Assembly: GCA_946188175.1 (NCBI GenBank)
Contig: CAMHUJ010000027.1
Coordinates: forward strand, 1-10,083
From: an uncultured Ruminococcus sp.
GTDB taxonomy: Bacteria; Bacillota; Clostridia; Oscillospirales; Ruminococcaceae
DNA length: 10,083 nucleotides
Reading direction: 5' to 3'
Program-made: the position numbers and the translations under genes
In this document: in pieces, positions 1 through 5,577 of the stretch
How the letters are laid out: each line of letters opens with the position of its first letter
How positions within the stretch are numbered: the first letter of the stretch is position 1
The notes under the pieces: model-generated
The model's input: the letters and a program-made list of their open reading frames with translations, nothing else
Told to the model about the DNA's origin: nothing
Database searches by the model: none

Positions 1-892
1 TGTCCAGCAGCATACTCCAGATTCTTCTGCTCTCTTTTTCCTCTGCGGCATCCAGTTCTTCAAAGAGTTCATGATATTTGCAGTCCGCTTCCGGTGCAAG
101 ACGCTGCAGTTCCGGCATGCGGTTTTTGTCCAGTACACTGTCATTCTGTATCTGGTACTCTTTCGGCAGCCGTTCGATTCCATATGACTGTAGTCGAATC
201 CGACACTGCAAACGTCATCGCGGTGCGATCCTTCATATTGAATGCAGACCTCAAAGAGCCTTCCGCCGCCGAGATACTCCATACAGGTTCGCATATTGTA
301 GAAGCATTCTGTATCATAGCGCAGATCAAGGAAGCAGTCCGGATCATTGACTTGCCCGATGCCTTCCAGCGTGCATTGAAACTGCCGTCTGACAAGTTTA
401 TAAGGGAACACTTTTTTTTTCAGTACTGCGATGCGTATAAATATCCAGCGGCGCAAAGCTTTCCGCAGTGAGCAAATCATTGAGCTCCTCAACAGATAAC
501 GGCGAATCAGAATTCTTTATAAGCGCATCCCATATGATCTCATCCCGCCGGTGATATTCATCCAGTTCCGGAAAACCGTAAAGACTCAATGCCTCATTCG
601 CCGCAGTCCCATCACATCCCAGCACAGTGCAGATCGCAATGATACAGTCCCGCTTTTTGGTCTGCTTTTGTTTATTGATGATCTTTCTGAACGATTCATA
701 GTCAATATCCAGCATCAGTCCGATCTCTTTTGTCGATATCTTCCTGCTCATTTTCTCACAAAGTTCTTTTCTCTTTTCTTTGAAAAAAGCTGAGAACAAA
801 CCGGCTGTTTCATTCAACGGTTTACCGGAATTAACCGGATAGTAAGATTCACTGTTCATGGTCGCGCCGTGATTGGACGTGTAATAATTCAC
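1..892 (-). pseudogene. Helix-turn-helix regulator, frameshifted, cut by left edge
   Basis: Likely an XRE-like DNA-binding regulator, now apparently broken. It starts at a GTG (892-890) with a good AAAAGGAG site (901-908) 8 nt upstream. Residues about 52-110 look like a helix-turn-helix domain, with STKEIGLMLDIDYESFRKII as the core. The first frame stops at 398 after 164 residues. Protein-like sequence then continues in another frame from a run of nine A (412-420) to about 185, including DCFLDLRYDTECFYNM and GGGRLFEVCIQYEG. It then returns to the original frame from about 178 to the edge, including ERLPKEYQIQND and HELFEELDAAEEKESRRIW. One extra A in the run and one missing base near 186-190 would explain both breaks, and they cancel. 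The C-terminal family is not recognised. Alternatives are assembly error, or a short functional product ending at 398. The divergent neighbour is a dockerin lipoprotein. Confidence 0.7.
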
Positions 893-934
893 AGTATCAA
901 CTCCTTTTCAGACTGTTTTTTTCCTGTTGACCAT

Positions 935-963
935 ATAATACCACAATTCAAAAGCCATGTCAT
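935..963 (-). promoter_or_regulatory. Sigma-70-type promoter of the HTH gene
   Basis: On the minus strand, ATGACA (958-963) and TATTAT (935-940) are separated by 17 bp, with a TG one base upstream of the -10 (extended -10). The start codon of the regulator lies about 40 nt downstream. TGGGG and CCCCA arms at 971-987, just upstream of the -35, could be part of an operator. That last point is inference only. Confidence 0.55.
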
Positions 964-1037
964 TATAGCCTGGGGTAAATTAGCCCCAAAATTCGATATA
1001 TGGTTAAATAATATAATAATATATATGAATATTTGCT

Positions 1038-1067
1038 CCGAAAGAAACATGCTCCGGTTTCATTCGG
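1038..1067. repeat. Inverted repeat in divergent intergenic region
   Basis: Arms CCGAAAGAAAC (1038-1048) and GTTTCATTCGG (1057-1067) are complementary at 10 of 11 positions around an 8-nt spacer. No T-run follows on either strand, so it is not a standard terminator. It lies between the regulator and the dockerin lipoprotein, and could be an operator or an RNA hairpin. The rest of 893-1298 holds the two promoters, an AT-rich stretch (about 1003-1035) and a weak TGGCA/TGCCA hairpin (1130-1145). I see no gene there. Confidence 0.5.
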
Positions 1068-1225
1068 ATGCTTGTCGTTTCCTATAAAACCAATGTATTT
1101 GCGTTGCTTTAGGGGGCACATTTTTTGCGTGGCATTTTTGTGCCATACTTAGTGTTTGATCTCGGGGGATCCTGTCACATTTCAAATGCCGCAAACCAAG
1201 ATGCTTCTGCCGTTCGTTTTATCTA

Positions 1226-1254
1226 TTGACATTCCAGCTTCAATTTGCTATAAT
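1226..1254 (+). promoter_or_regulatory. Consensus sigma-70 promoter of the dockerin lipoprotein gene
   Basis: A perfect TTGACA (1226-1231), a 17-bp spacer and a perfect TATAAT (1249-1254) are preceded by TGC, giving an extended -10. Transcription would start near 1261, about 38 nt before the ATG. This is one of the strongest promoters in the window, which suggests high basal expression of the small dockerin protein. Confidence 0.8.
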
Positions 1255-1298
1255 CTATCATATGTTCGATCAATGTCTTTAGAACGGAGGGATATATT

Positions 1299-1643
1299 AT
1301 GAATATGAAACGTGATTCTGCATTCATCGGAGCATTTCTTGCAGCAGTGTTTTTATCATCATGCAATTCTGCAATCATGCGCAAAATGAATGAATCGGCA
1401 GGAATACGCGGTGACCTGAACGAAAACGGCGTTATTGATGCCGACGATGCACAAATTACACTGATGTTCTATGTAGACAGCCTTTCGGGCATGGAAAGCA
1501 ATATCACCGATCAGCAAATGACTGTCGGCGATATCAACGGCGATCATTTCATTGATCCGGTGGATGCCCAGCTGATTCTGATGTACTACACGAAGCATCA
1601 ACTTGCAGGGTTACAGATAACCTGGGAGGAGCTGCTGAACTAA
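1299..1643 (+). CDS. Small dockerin-bearing lipoprotein
   Basis: This is a 114-residue secreted protein that is almost entirely one type I dockerin. Dockerins bind cohesin modules of scaffoldin proteins in cellulosomes. Residues 1-22 look like a lipoprotein signal: positive N-terminus, hydrophobic core, and the lipobox LSSC with Cys22 as the probable lipid-modified residue. Two EF-hand-like calcium loops follow: GDLNENGVIDADD (38-50) and GDINGDHFIDPVDA (77-90). Each is followed by Gln in a helix start (AQITL, AQLIL), so the duplicated dockerin is complete. The tail LQITWEELLN is typical of ruminococcal dockerins. The start is set by GGAGGG (1286-1291), 7 nt from the ATG. No catalytic module is attached, which is unusual for a dockerin protein. 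It could be a membrane-tethered docking adaptor or a remnant of a longer enzyme. Confidence 0.8.
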   Translation: MNMKRDSAFIGAFLAAVFLSSCNSAIMRKMNESAGIRGDLNENGVIDADDAQITLMFYVDSLSGMESNITDQQMTVGDINGDHFIDPVDAQLILMYYTKHQLAGLQITWEELLN

Positions 1644-1827
1644 GAAAATGAAACGCAGCCGTTCCAGACCGAGCCTGCTCAAAATGAAACCACGCCTTTG
1701 GATATTGATCACAAAACAGTTTTCCGGTTCCGCAGACAGCTCCGAGATTCATGCGCCGTTTGCGCTTCGTCCGGAGGACGGTTACTGGAAATGCAGCCGG
1801 ATTGAGCTGTCCTGGTTTGCCGTTTGA
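1644..1827 (+). pseudogene. Coding-like remnant downstream of dockerin gene
   Basis: After the TAA at 1641-1643, the same frame stays open to a TGA at 1803-1805. Its first 29 or so codons give a Q/T/E/P-rich linker-like stretch (ENETQPFQTEPAQNETT, then PLDIDHKTVFRF). The +1 frame then reads HAPFALRPEDGYWKCSRIEL and stops at 1825-1827; an ATG at 1648 in that frame gives a 59-residue ORF, but I see no clear ribosome binding site for it. This is compatible with a decayed C-terminal extension of the dockerin gene or with a fragment of another secreted gene. The function is not recognised. Confidence 0.35.
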
Positions 1828-1863
1828 TACAGATCGGCACCACTTTGTGAATATAACCAAAGG

Positions 1864-1896
1864 AACAGCGCCCTGCGAATGCAGAGCGCTGTTTTT
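1864..1896 (+). terminator. Rho-independent terminator
   Basis: Arms AACAGCGCCCTGC (1864-1876) and GCAGAGCGCTGTT (1881-1893) pair with one mismatch around a GAAT tetraloop and run into five T (1892-1896). It terminates the transcript from the dockerin lipoprotein promoter. On the minus strand it could also stop readthrough from the membrane-protein gene, though the T-tract there is poor. Confidence 0.85.
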
Positions 1897-1924
1897 CAAT
1901 GTAAAACAAGATAACAATTAGCTT

Positions 1925-2002
1925 TTATTTCTTATTTCCGATCAATTCATCCCATGTTGTCGGAATACCGGAGACGGTGTTTGGGACATAATGGTTCAAA
2001 TG
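1925..2002 (-). pseudogene. C-terminal dockerin tail remnant
   Basis: In a frame different from the overlapping membrane-protein gene, the minus strand reads HLNHYVPNTVSGIPTTWDEL followed by a few residues and a stop (1925-1927). The spacing of the Tyr, the small residue plus Gly, and TWDEL resembles the tail of the intact dockerin nearby (MYYTKHQLAGLQITWEELLN). I read it as the end of a former minus-strand dockerin gene whose upstream part has been replaced by the present neighbour. No calcium loop remains, so the identification rests on a short match. Confidence 0.4.
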
Positions 2003-3279
2003 CTGATATCCGTCACAACCCATTCATTTTCATCAATCGGATAGGCATTTCCGCAGGACGGGCAGTCTCTGACCTTTTCCGCATCGAAGCTCGCACCGCA
2101 GGAGGGGCAGGTGACTGCCGTGACGGTAAATCCCAGGTCGGTCGGTTTGGTGATGACTTTCCGCATGCTCAGGTGGATTTTGTCGAACTTCGCGCAAACC
2201 TTGCCGCCGCGGAAGTGCAGACTGTCGGTATAGAACGTGACAGAAACATCGCAGACGCCGTCATGGATGCTGTACTTGTTTATCATGGAATTCCGGTGAC
2301 GGATATCAACGATCTCACGCAGCTTTTCAGGGATCGGATGACTGCACCGCCAGACGGTCAGTTCCTGCGGATTCTCGCTGAACAGCATGAGCTTCAGCAG
2401 GGACATGGATTTGTCCCGGAAATATTCGGCGGAAAAGGTTGGATCGAGCTCGCGCATCTTGTGGCAGAACATCACGGATTTTCCAACTAACGCCGCGCCG
2501 CGGGTATCTCTGCTGACCAATCTGACGGCGCCGAACGTATATGCAAAGAACCATATGACCGAACCGATGAACGCGCCGAGGATGATGCTTCCGAACACTA
2601 GGCCTGCGAGGTCATTCAGAATACTTCTGTTTTCATATGCCCCGGTGAGCAGTCTGATGATTATGGTCACCGCGTAAAGCAGCATCATGACGAGGCTGGA
2701 GTACACCATCAGCTTTTTGTGCTTCTTCGTATTAAATTCTGCATCGCTGATATCATGGATGAAGAAATGCATCACCTTCGGATACAGTTCATTCATCAGA
2801 AATCTGGTATTGCAGAATTCGCAGCCGGATTCAAGCCGCCCGAGCGTTGAAGGCGCACCGCAGTGCGGACAGCACATCGCCGTATCCGCGGACGGAACGC
2901 CGCCCGCTTTCGGATTCTGCATAATAATGGTCATCATGCAATCTGCTGTTTTGCTGTAAAGCTCCATCCGGGAATCCCGGATGCTCGTGGTGATGCGCTG
3001 GTTATTGCTGCATATGTAATTCACAAAGACGTTGTCAGCGTAGGAAAGCGGCGCACTGTTGCCGCTGTCTTTTTCCTGTTTCTCGATTTGCAGCTGCATC
3101 TCCAGTCCGAGTGACCGCAGCTTCTGCTTTTGCAGTTCCAGCGCAAATCGTGTATCCTCACTGGCAAGCTCCGGCTTCTTTTCGCTGCTGTACCAGTCGG
3201 AAAGCTGTTTTACAAAACGCTGATAATGCTGTCTCGTTACACTTTTGTCTGAGGGGCTGTTCATTTCATAGTTTTCCAT
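1996..3279 (-). CDS. Membrane protein with two zinc ribbons
   Basis: This is a 427-residue protein of unknown function. The N-terminal ~90 residues are polar and helical-looking. A first zinc ribbon follows (C137-x2-C140 and C153-x2-C156), then two hydrophobic segments at about 190-212 and 225-250. A soluble domain of about 275-375 (DPTFSAEYFRDKSMSLLKLM onward) comes next, and a second zinc ribbon lies at the C-terminus (C391-x2-C394, C406-x2-C409). The arrangement recalls Clostridia proteins annotated as Tim44-like-domain membrane proteins with zinc ribbons; the Tim44-like assignment is tentative. Start choice: ATG at 3279 with AAGGAAG (3291-3297) 11 nt upstream. ATG at 3264 is an alternative. 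It appears monocistronic, with a strong promoter and a leader of about 140 nt. Its last codons overlap a dockerin-tail remnant in another frame. Confidence 0.75.
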   Translation of the reverse strand: MENYEMNSPSDKSVTRQHYQRFVKQLSDWYSSEKKPELASEDTRFALELQKQKLRSLGLEMQLQIEKQEKDSGNSAPLSYADNVFVNYICSNNQRITTSIRDSRMELYSKTADCMMTIIMQNPKAGGVPSADTAMCCPHCGAPSTLGRLESGCEFCNTRFLMNELYPKVMHFFIHDISDAEFNTKKHKKLMVYSSLVMMLLYAVTIIIRLLTGAYENRSILNDLAGLVFGSIILGAFIGSVIWFFAYTFGAVRLVSRDTRGAALVGKSVMFCHKMRELDPTFSAEYFRDKSMSLLKLMLFSENPQELTVWRCSHPIPEKLREIVDIRHRNSMINKYSIHDGVCDVSVTFYTDSLHFRGGKVCAKFDKIHLSMRKVITKPTDLGFTVTAVTCPSCGASFDAEKVRDCPSCGNAYPIDENEWVVTDISI

Positions 3280-3336
3280 AATGTCATTTTCTTCCTTTTA
3301 TGGTTGAATTCGGGAAGCATAATCCACATCAGAAAC

Positions 3337-3420
3337 TTATAAAAGCCATTGCTTTATTTTGCAAGTAACAAAGGCTTCCGCAAATTTCGATTTGCGGAGA
3401 AAGATCCGTGCTTCCTCCAT
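3337..3420 (-). other. Transcribed leader with hairpin and possible leaderless ORF
   Basis: The leader of the membrane-protein transcript contains an 8-bp perfect hairpin (TCCGCAAA 3377-3384, TTTGCGGA 3391-3398, loop of 6). An ATG at 3420 lies 6 nt after the -10 element, about where transcription should start, and opens a 27-codon frame (MEEARIFLRKSKFAEAFVTC onward) ending at 3337. This could be a leaderless leader peptide, a repeat element carrying a hairpin, or chance. Confidence 0.25.
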
Positions 3421-3426
3421 ACCAGA

Positions 3427-3455
3427 ATTATAGCACAGCAGAGAGAAAAAGTCAA
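3427..3455 (-). promoter_or_regulatory. Promoter of the zinc-ribbon membrane-protein gene
   Basis: On the minus strand, TTGACT (3450-3455), a 17-bp spacer and TATAAT (3427-3432) are preceded by TGC, giving an extended -10. It drives the minus-strand gene that starts at 3279, leaving a leader of about 140 nt. Confidence 0.75.
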
Positions 3456-3482
3456 TCAGCGGCGGTGATTGACGGTGTAAAA

Positions 3483-3511
3483 ACCAAGCACCTGCTTTTC
3501 AGCAAGTGCTT
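3483..3511 (-). terminator. Minus-strand terminator behind the dockerin fragment
   Basis: On the minus strand, AAGCAC and GTGCTT arms (3506-3511 and 3486-3491) with an inner TGC/GCA pairing form a stem-loop followed by GGTTTTTA. It lies about 85 nt downstream of the dockerin stop codon at 3596, as expected for the terminator of the former minus-strand dockerin gene. It also insulates the next minus-strand promoter (3427-3455). Confidence 0.55.
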
Positions 3512-3595
3512 TGCAAGATTCAGCTATTGCGATAAATCAGAATTCAGATGCTTTTGGCGTTTCAGCTATTCTCATACACAAACTGTGCAGGTTCT

Positions 3596-3712
3596 TCAGA
3601 ATTCCTGATACCACCGGATATCCTCCTGTTTGACCTTTCCGCTTCTGTCCACATCTGCGGATGCATCGTATGTCAGCTGATTCAGCGCAATGCGCTTTGC
3701 AAGCGTCATGCA
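3596..3712 (-). pseudogene. C-terminal dockerin fragment
   Basis: The minus strand reads CMTLAKRIALNQLTYDASAD followed by VDRSGKVKQEDIRWYQEF and a stop (3596-3598). ADVDRSGKVKQED matches one calcium-binding dockerin loop (D-x-D-x-S-G-x5-D) followed by its helix, so this is the second half of a type I dockerin. Upstream of about 3712 the minus-strand frame is antisense to a GH2 fragment. The first dockerin half and any catalytic module are therefore missing. The terminator at 3483-3511 probably belonged to this gene. Confidence 0.65.
3696..3711 (+). repeat. Left copy of imperfect 16-bp direct repeat
   Basis: TTTGCAAGCGTCATGC matches the copy at 4363-4378 (TTTGCAAGCTGCATGC) at 14 of 16 positions in the same orientation. 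The two copies bracket the GH2 fragment and start 667 bp apart. On the minus strand both copies read in equivalent frames (MTLAK here, MQLAN there). Confidence 0.5.
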
Positions 3713-4390
3713 AAAAAATTCGACCACAACGAATGGACAGGCTATAACGGGGCAGAAGATGTATTTGCCGTGAACCGCGAACCGGCGGCACCGACGATTA
3801 TTCCGTATCAAAGCACCAAAGCGGCGGCGGATGCGGTCTGGGATTACAATGCCCGTGAAGCATCATCGTTTTTTCAGAAGCTGACCGGTGAAAACGAACT
3901 GTGGGAACTGACAGTCGTGCAGAATGCGGATCAGGCTGCACCGCTCCTTGCAGCCGGTGCAATGAATCCGGGATATGCAGCGGGTGACGGCTGGAAAAAC
4001 GTCACGCTTCCGAAAAGCTGGACCTGCGACGGCTTCGATCATTCGCTCTATACGAACTGCTATATGCCGTGGCAGCATCCCTACGATACGAATGTCGATG
4101 CGCCGCACTGCGCGGTCAATTACAATCCGGTGGGGCTTTACCGCAAGAGCTTCACCGTTCCCGATGAGATGCTGGCAGACAACCGCCGCATTGAATTGCA
4201 GTTTGACGGCGTAGAATCGGCATATTATGTCTATGTCAACGGCAGGGAGGTCGGCTACAGCGAGGATTCCTACAGTCCGCACCGGTTTGACATTACCGAT
4301 GCGGCAGATCATACCGCTGTTGAATTGTGGGTGGATCCGAATGCAGAACCGGCTGCCGCAGATTTGCAAGCTGCATGCCTGCGGCGCTGA
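3713..4390 (+). pseudogene. GH2 beta-galactosidase N-terminal domain fragment
   Basis: This is an open reading frame without internal stops that encodes an internal piece of a GH2 glycosidase. It includes HNEWTGYNGAEDVFAVNREP, then GWKNVTLPKSWTCDGFDHSL, VNYNPVGLYRKSF, QFDGVESAYYVYVNG and VGYSEDSYSPHRFDITDA. These are hallmark stretches of the GH2 sugar-binding (jelly-roll) domain of LacZ-like enzymes. The family normally continues with VEVYRWSxGSWLEDQD and then an Ig-like and a catalytic TIM-barrel domain. Here it degenerates after about 4320 and stops at 4388-4390. There is no signal peptide, no convincing start or ribosome binding site, and no catalytic domain, so it cannot be an active enzyme. 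The frame is open upstream to 3548, but that part is antisense to a dockerin. It is a relic embedded in a minus-strand gene. Confidence 0.75.
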
Positions 4391-4452
4391 CTGCGAGCAC
4401 CCCGAAAAATAAAGCACTTCCGGTTGCGGTTTTTTTGATTTCCGGTTTCATA
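4293..4452 (-). pseudogene. Signal-peptide start of a disrupted secreted gene
   Basis: An ATG at 4452 on the minus strand opens a 52-residue frame. Its first 30 or so residues are a Sec signal peptide: a KPEIKK basic start, GSALFFGVLAVSAAG hydrophobic core, and MQLANL. An AGAGGCGG-type site lies just upstream. After about 4363 the frame is antisense to the GH2 fragment and soon stops at 4293. With the dockerin fragment (3596-3712) and the terminator on the same strand, this is best read as the 5' end of a former secreted dockerin gene. Confidence 0.5.
4363..4378 (+). repeat. Right copy of imperfect 16-bp direct repeat
   Basis: This is the partner of 3696-3711, with 14 of 16 identical bases in the same orientation. 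It marks the junction between the minus-strand signal-peptide sequence and the plus-strand GH2 fragment. Confidence 0.5.
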
Positions 4453-4545
4453 CATACCGCCTCTGAATAGGATTTTTGCAGAGTGTATACACCGGTGCGT
4501 GAGAGCCGCTTTCCCGTAAATCCGGTGAAATGCGCTTTGGATGCA

Positions 4546-4578
4546 GTAAGTTGTATTATTTTTGGGGTAGGTTGCATT
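4546..4578 (+). promoter_or_regulatory. Candidate LytTR operator (two direct repeats)
   Basis: GTAAGTTGTATT (4546-4557) and GTAGGTTGCATT (4567-4578) match at 10 of 12 positions and start exactly 21 bp apart. LytTR-domain regulators such as AgrA and ComE bind paired 9-bp repeats centred on GTT, with starts about 21 bp apart, just upstream of a weak or overlapped -35. Here the second copy runs into the TTGACA at 4577. The operon encodes a LytTR protein, so autoregulation is the natural reading. The match to the published LytTR consensus outside GTT is only partial. Confidence 0.55.
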
Positions 4579-4606
4579 GACAGCGAATTACGGTTTATGA
4601 TATGAT
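4577..4606 (+). promoter_or_regulatory. Distal promoter of the MBL-LytTR operon
   Basis: TTGACA (4577-4582), an 18-bp spacer and TATGAT (4601-4606) lie directly downstream of the candidate LytTR repeats. The leader to the first ATG at 4711 would be about 100 nt. Confidence 0.6.
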
Positions 4607-4647
4607 AGAATATAGAAGCAGAACCGTTCCAAAGCGAAAACTGCCGG

Positions 4648-4677
4648 TTGATTCACAGGGCGTTTCTAAGGTATAAT
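4648..4677 (+). promoter_or_regulatory. Proximal promoter of the MBL-LytTR operon
   Basis: TTGATT (4648-4653), an 18-bp spacer and a perfect TATAAT (4672-4677) lie 33 nt before the ATG. It is a second tandem promoter without the direct repeats, so it could provide constitutive expression beside a regulated distal promoter. Confidence 0.5.
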
Positions 4678-4710
4678 AGAGAAAATATCATTGGAAAGAG
4701 CTGATCGCGT

Positions 4711-5577
4711 ATGCATGAAAACAGAATCCGGATCACATGGTACGGCACCGCTTCGGTGCGGATCACGGCAGGAGAGTCACAGCTTTTGATTGATCCCTTT
4801 TTCCCGTTTCCGGAAAGCCGCGTCAGAGTTGATGCGGAAGCCTTTGCCGGATGCAGCAGGATCCTCGTTTCACACGGCCATTTCGATCATATCAGCAGTA
4901 TTCCTGCGCTAGTACGCCGCGATACGCAGATTTTTTGCACGAACGCACCGTATCGCAGCTTATGCAGAATGGGCACTGCGGAATCGCATCTGCACCGCAT
5001 CAGAGTCGGCGATACATTTTCCGCCGGCGATTTCCGGATCACTGTGATCAAAGGAAACCATAGCCGGCTCGGTGCCGGTGATATTCTGAAAACGCTTTGC
5101 AGTAAACGAGTTATTCAAAACCGGAAAGGTCTCCGCAAAAAGCTGCGAATGATTGCTGCCTGCCGTGAAAAACATGAAACAATCTGCTATCTGATCGAGA
5201 TATACGGGAGACGGATTCTGGTTCTCGGCAGTCTTGCGCTCGATGCAGATACGACGTATCCGGAAGGTGCCGATCTTGCACTGTTTCCGTATCAGGGGTT
5301 CGGTTCGCTCTGTCAGATCGCAGAGCACATCTGCAAACAGCTCCGGCCGCGAGCGGTTTTGCTGACGCATTTTGATGATACATTTCCGCCGTTCAGTTCA
5401 GATGTTGATACAGCTGGATTTGCGGCATCTGTGAAACAATATACAGCAGTATATCAGCTGGAGCACGGCGGCACGCTGCTCCTCGGATCTGACGGAATAT
5501 GCCGGCTTGCATTTGATACTGCAAAAGCGGAGGCTGATCATGAAAATAATCATTGTAGCTCCACAGCCCGGCGATGA
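4711..5577 (+). CDS. MBL-fold metallohydrolase
   Basis: A 288-residue protein of the metallo-beta-lactamase fold superfamily, probably cytoplasmic (no signal peptide). The zinc-binding motif HGHFDH occupies residues 55-60. Other fold landmarks are LLIDPFFPF (25-33), GNH (115-117), the strand ending VLGSLALD (171-178), and LLTHFDD (217-223) with a late histidine. The start resembles UlaG-like members (ITWYGTASVRI), which act on diverse phosphoesters or lactones; the substrate cannot be read from the sequence. The ATG has only a modest GGAAAGAG site. The last 38 nt overlap the downstream LytTR gene, so the two are likely co-transcribed and translationally coupled. The last 15 or so residues come from this overlap and look like an unconstrained tail. 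Confidence 0.8.
   Translation: MHENRIRITWYGTASVRITAGESQLLIDPFFPFPESRVRVDAEAFAGCSRILVSHGHFDHISSIPALVRRDTQIFCTNAPYRSLCRMGTAESHLHRIRVGDTFSAGDFRITVIKGNHSRLGAGDILKTLCSKRVIQNRKGLRKKLRMIAACREKHETICYLIEIYGRRILVLGSLALDADTTYPEGADLALFPYQGFGSLCQIAEHICKQLRPRAVLLTHFDDTFPPFSSDVDTAGFAASVKQYTAVYQLEHGGTLLLGSDGICRLAFDTAKAEADHENNHCSSTARR

Noticed and set aside
1115..1145. Overlapping GGCACA/TGTGCC and TGGCA/TGCCA hairpins
   Set aside because: The arms are short, mutually exclusive and not followed by a T-run; too weak to call a terminator or riboswitch.
1954..2490. Plus-strand 178-residue open frame
   Set aside because: It is a shadow of the zinc-ribbon membrane-protein gene, which shows clear cysteine motifs and membrane helices on the minus strand.
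3548..3712. N-terminal part of the long plus-strand frame preceding the GH2 fragment
   Set aside because: It is antisense to a recognisable dockerin end, has no convincing ribosome binding site or signal peptide, and does not resemble a GH2 N-terminus.
4410..4436. Possible plus-strand terminator with a run of seven T
   Set aside because: The stem is only about three pairs and the T-run is explained by lysine codons of the minus-strand signal peptide.
4453..4577. Upstream extension of the minus-strand signal-peptide frame
   Set aside because: It has no ribosome binding site and is not protein-like; it overlaps the regulatory region of the MBL operon. The ATG at 4452 is the sensible start.
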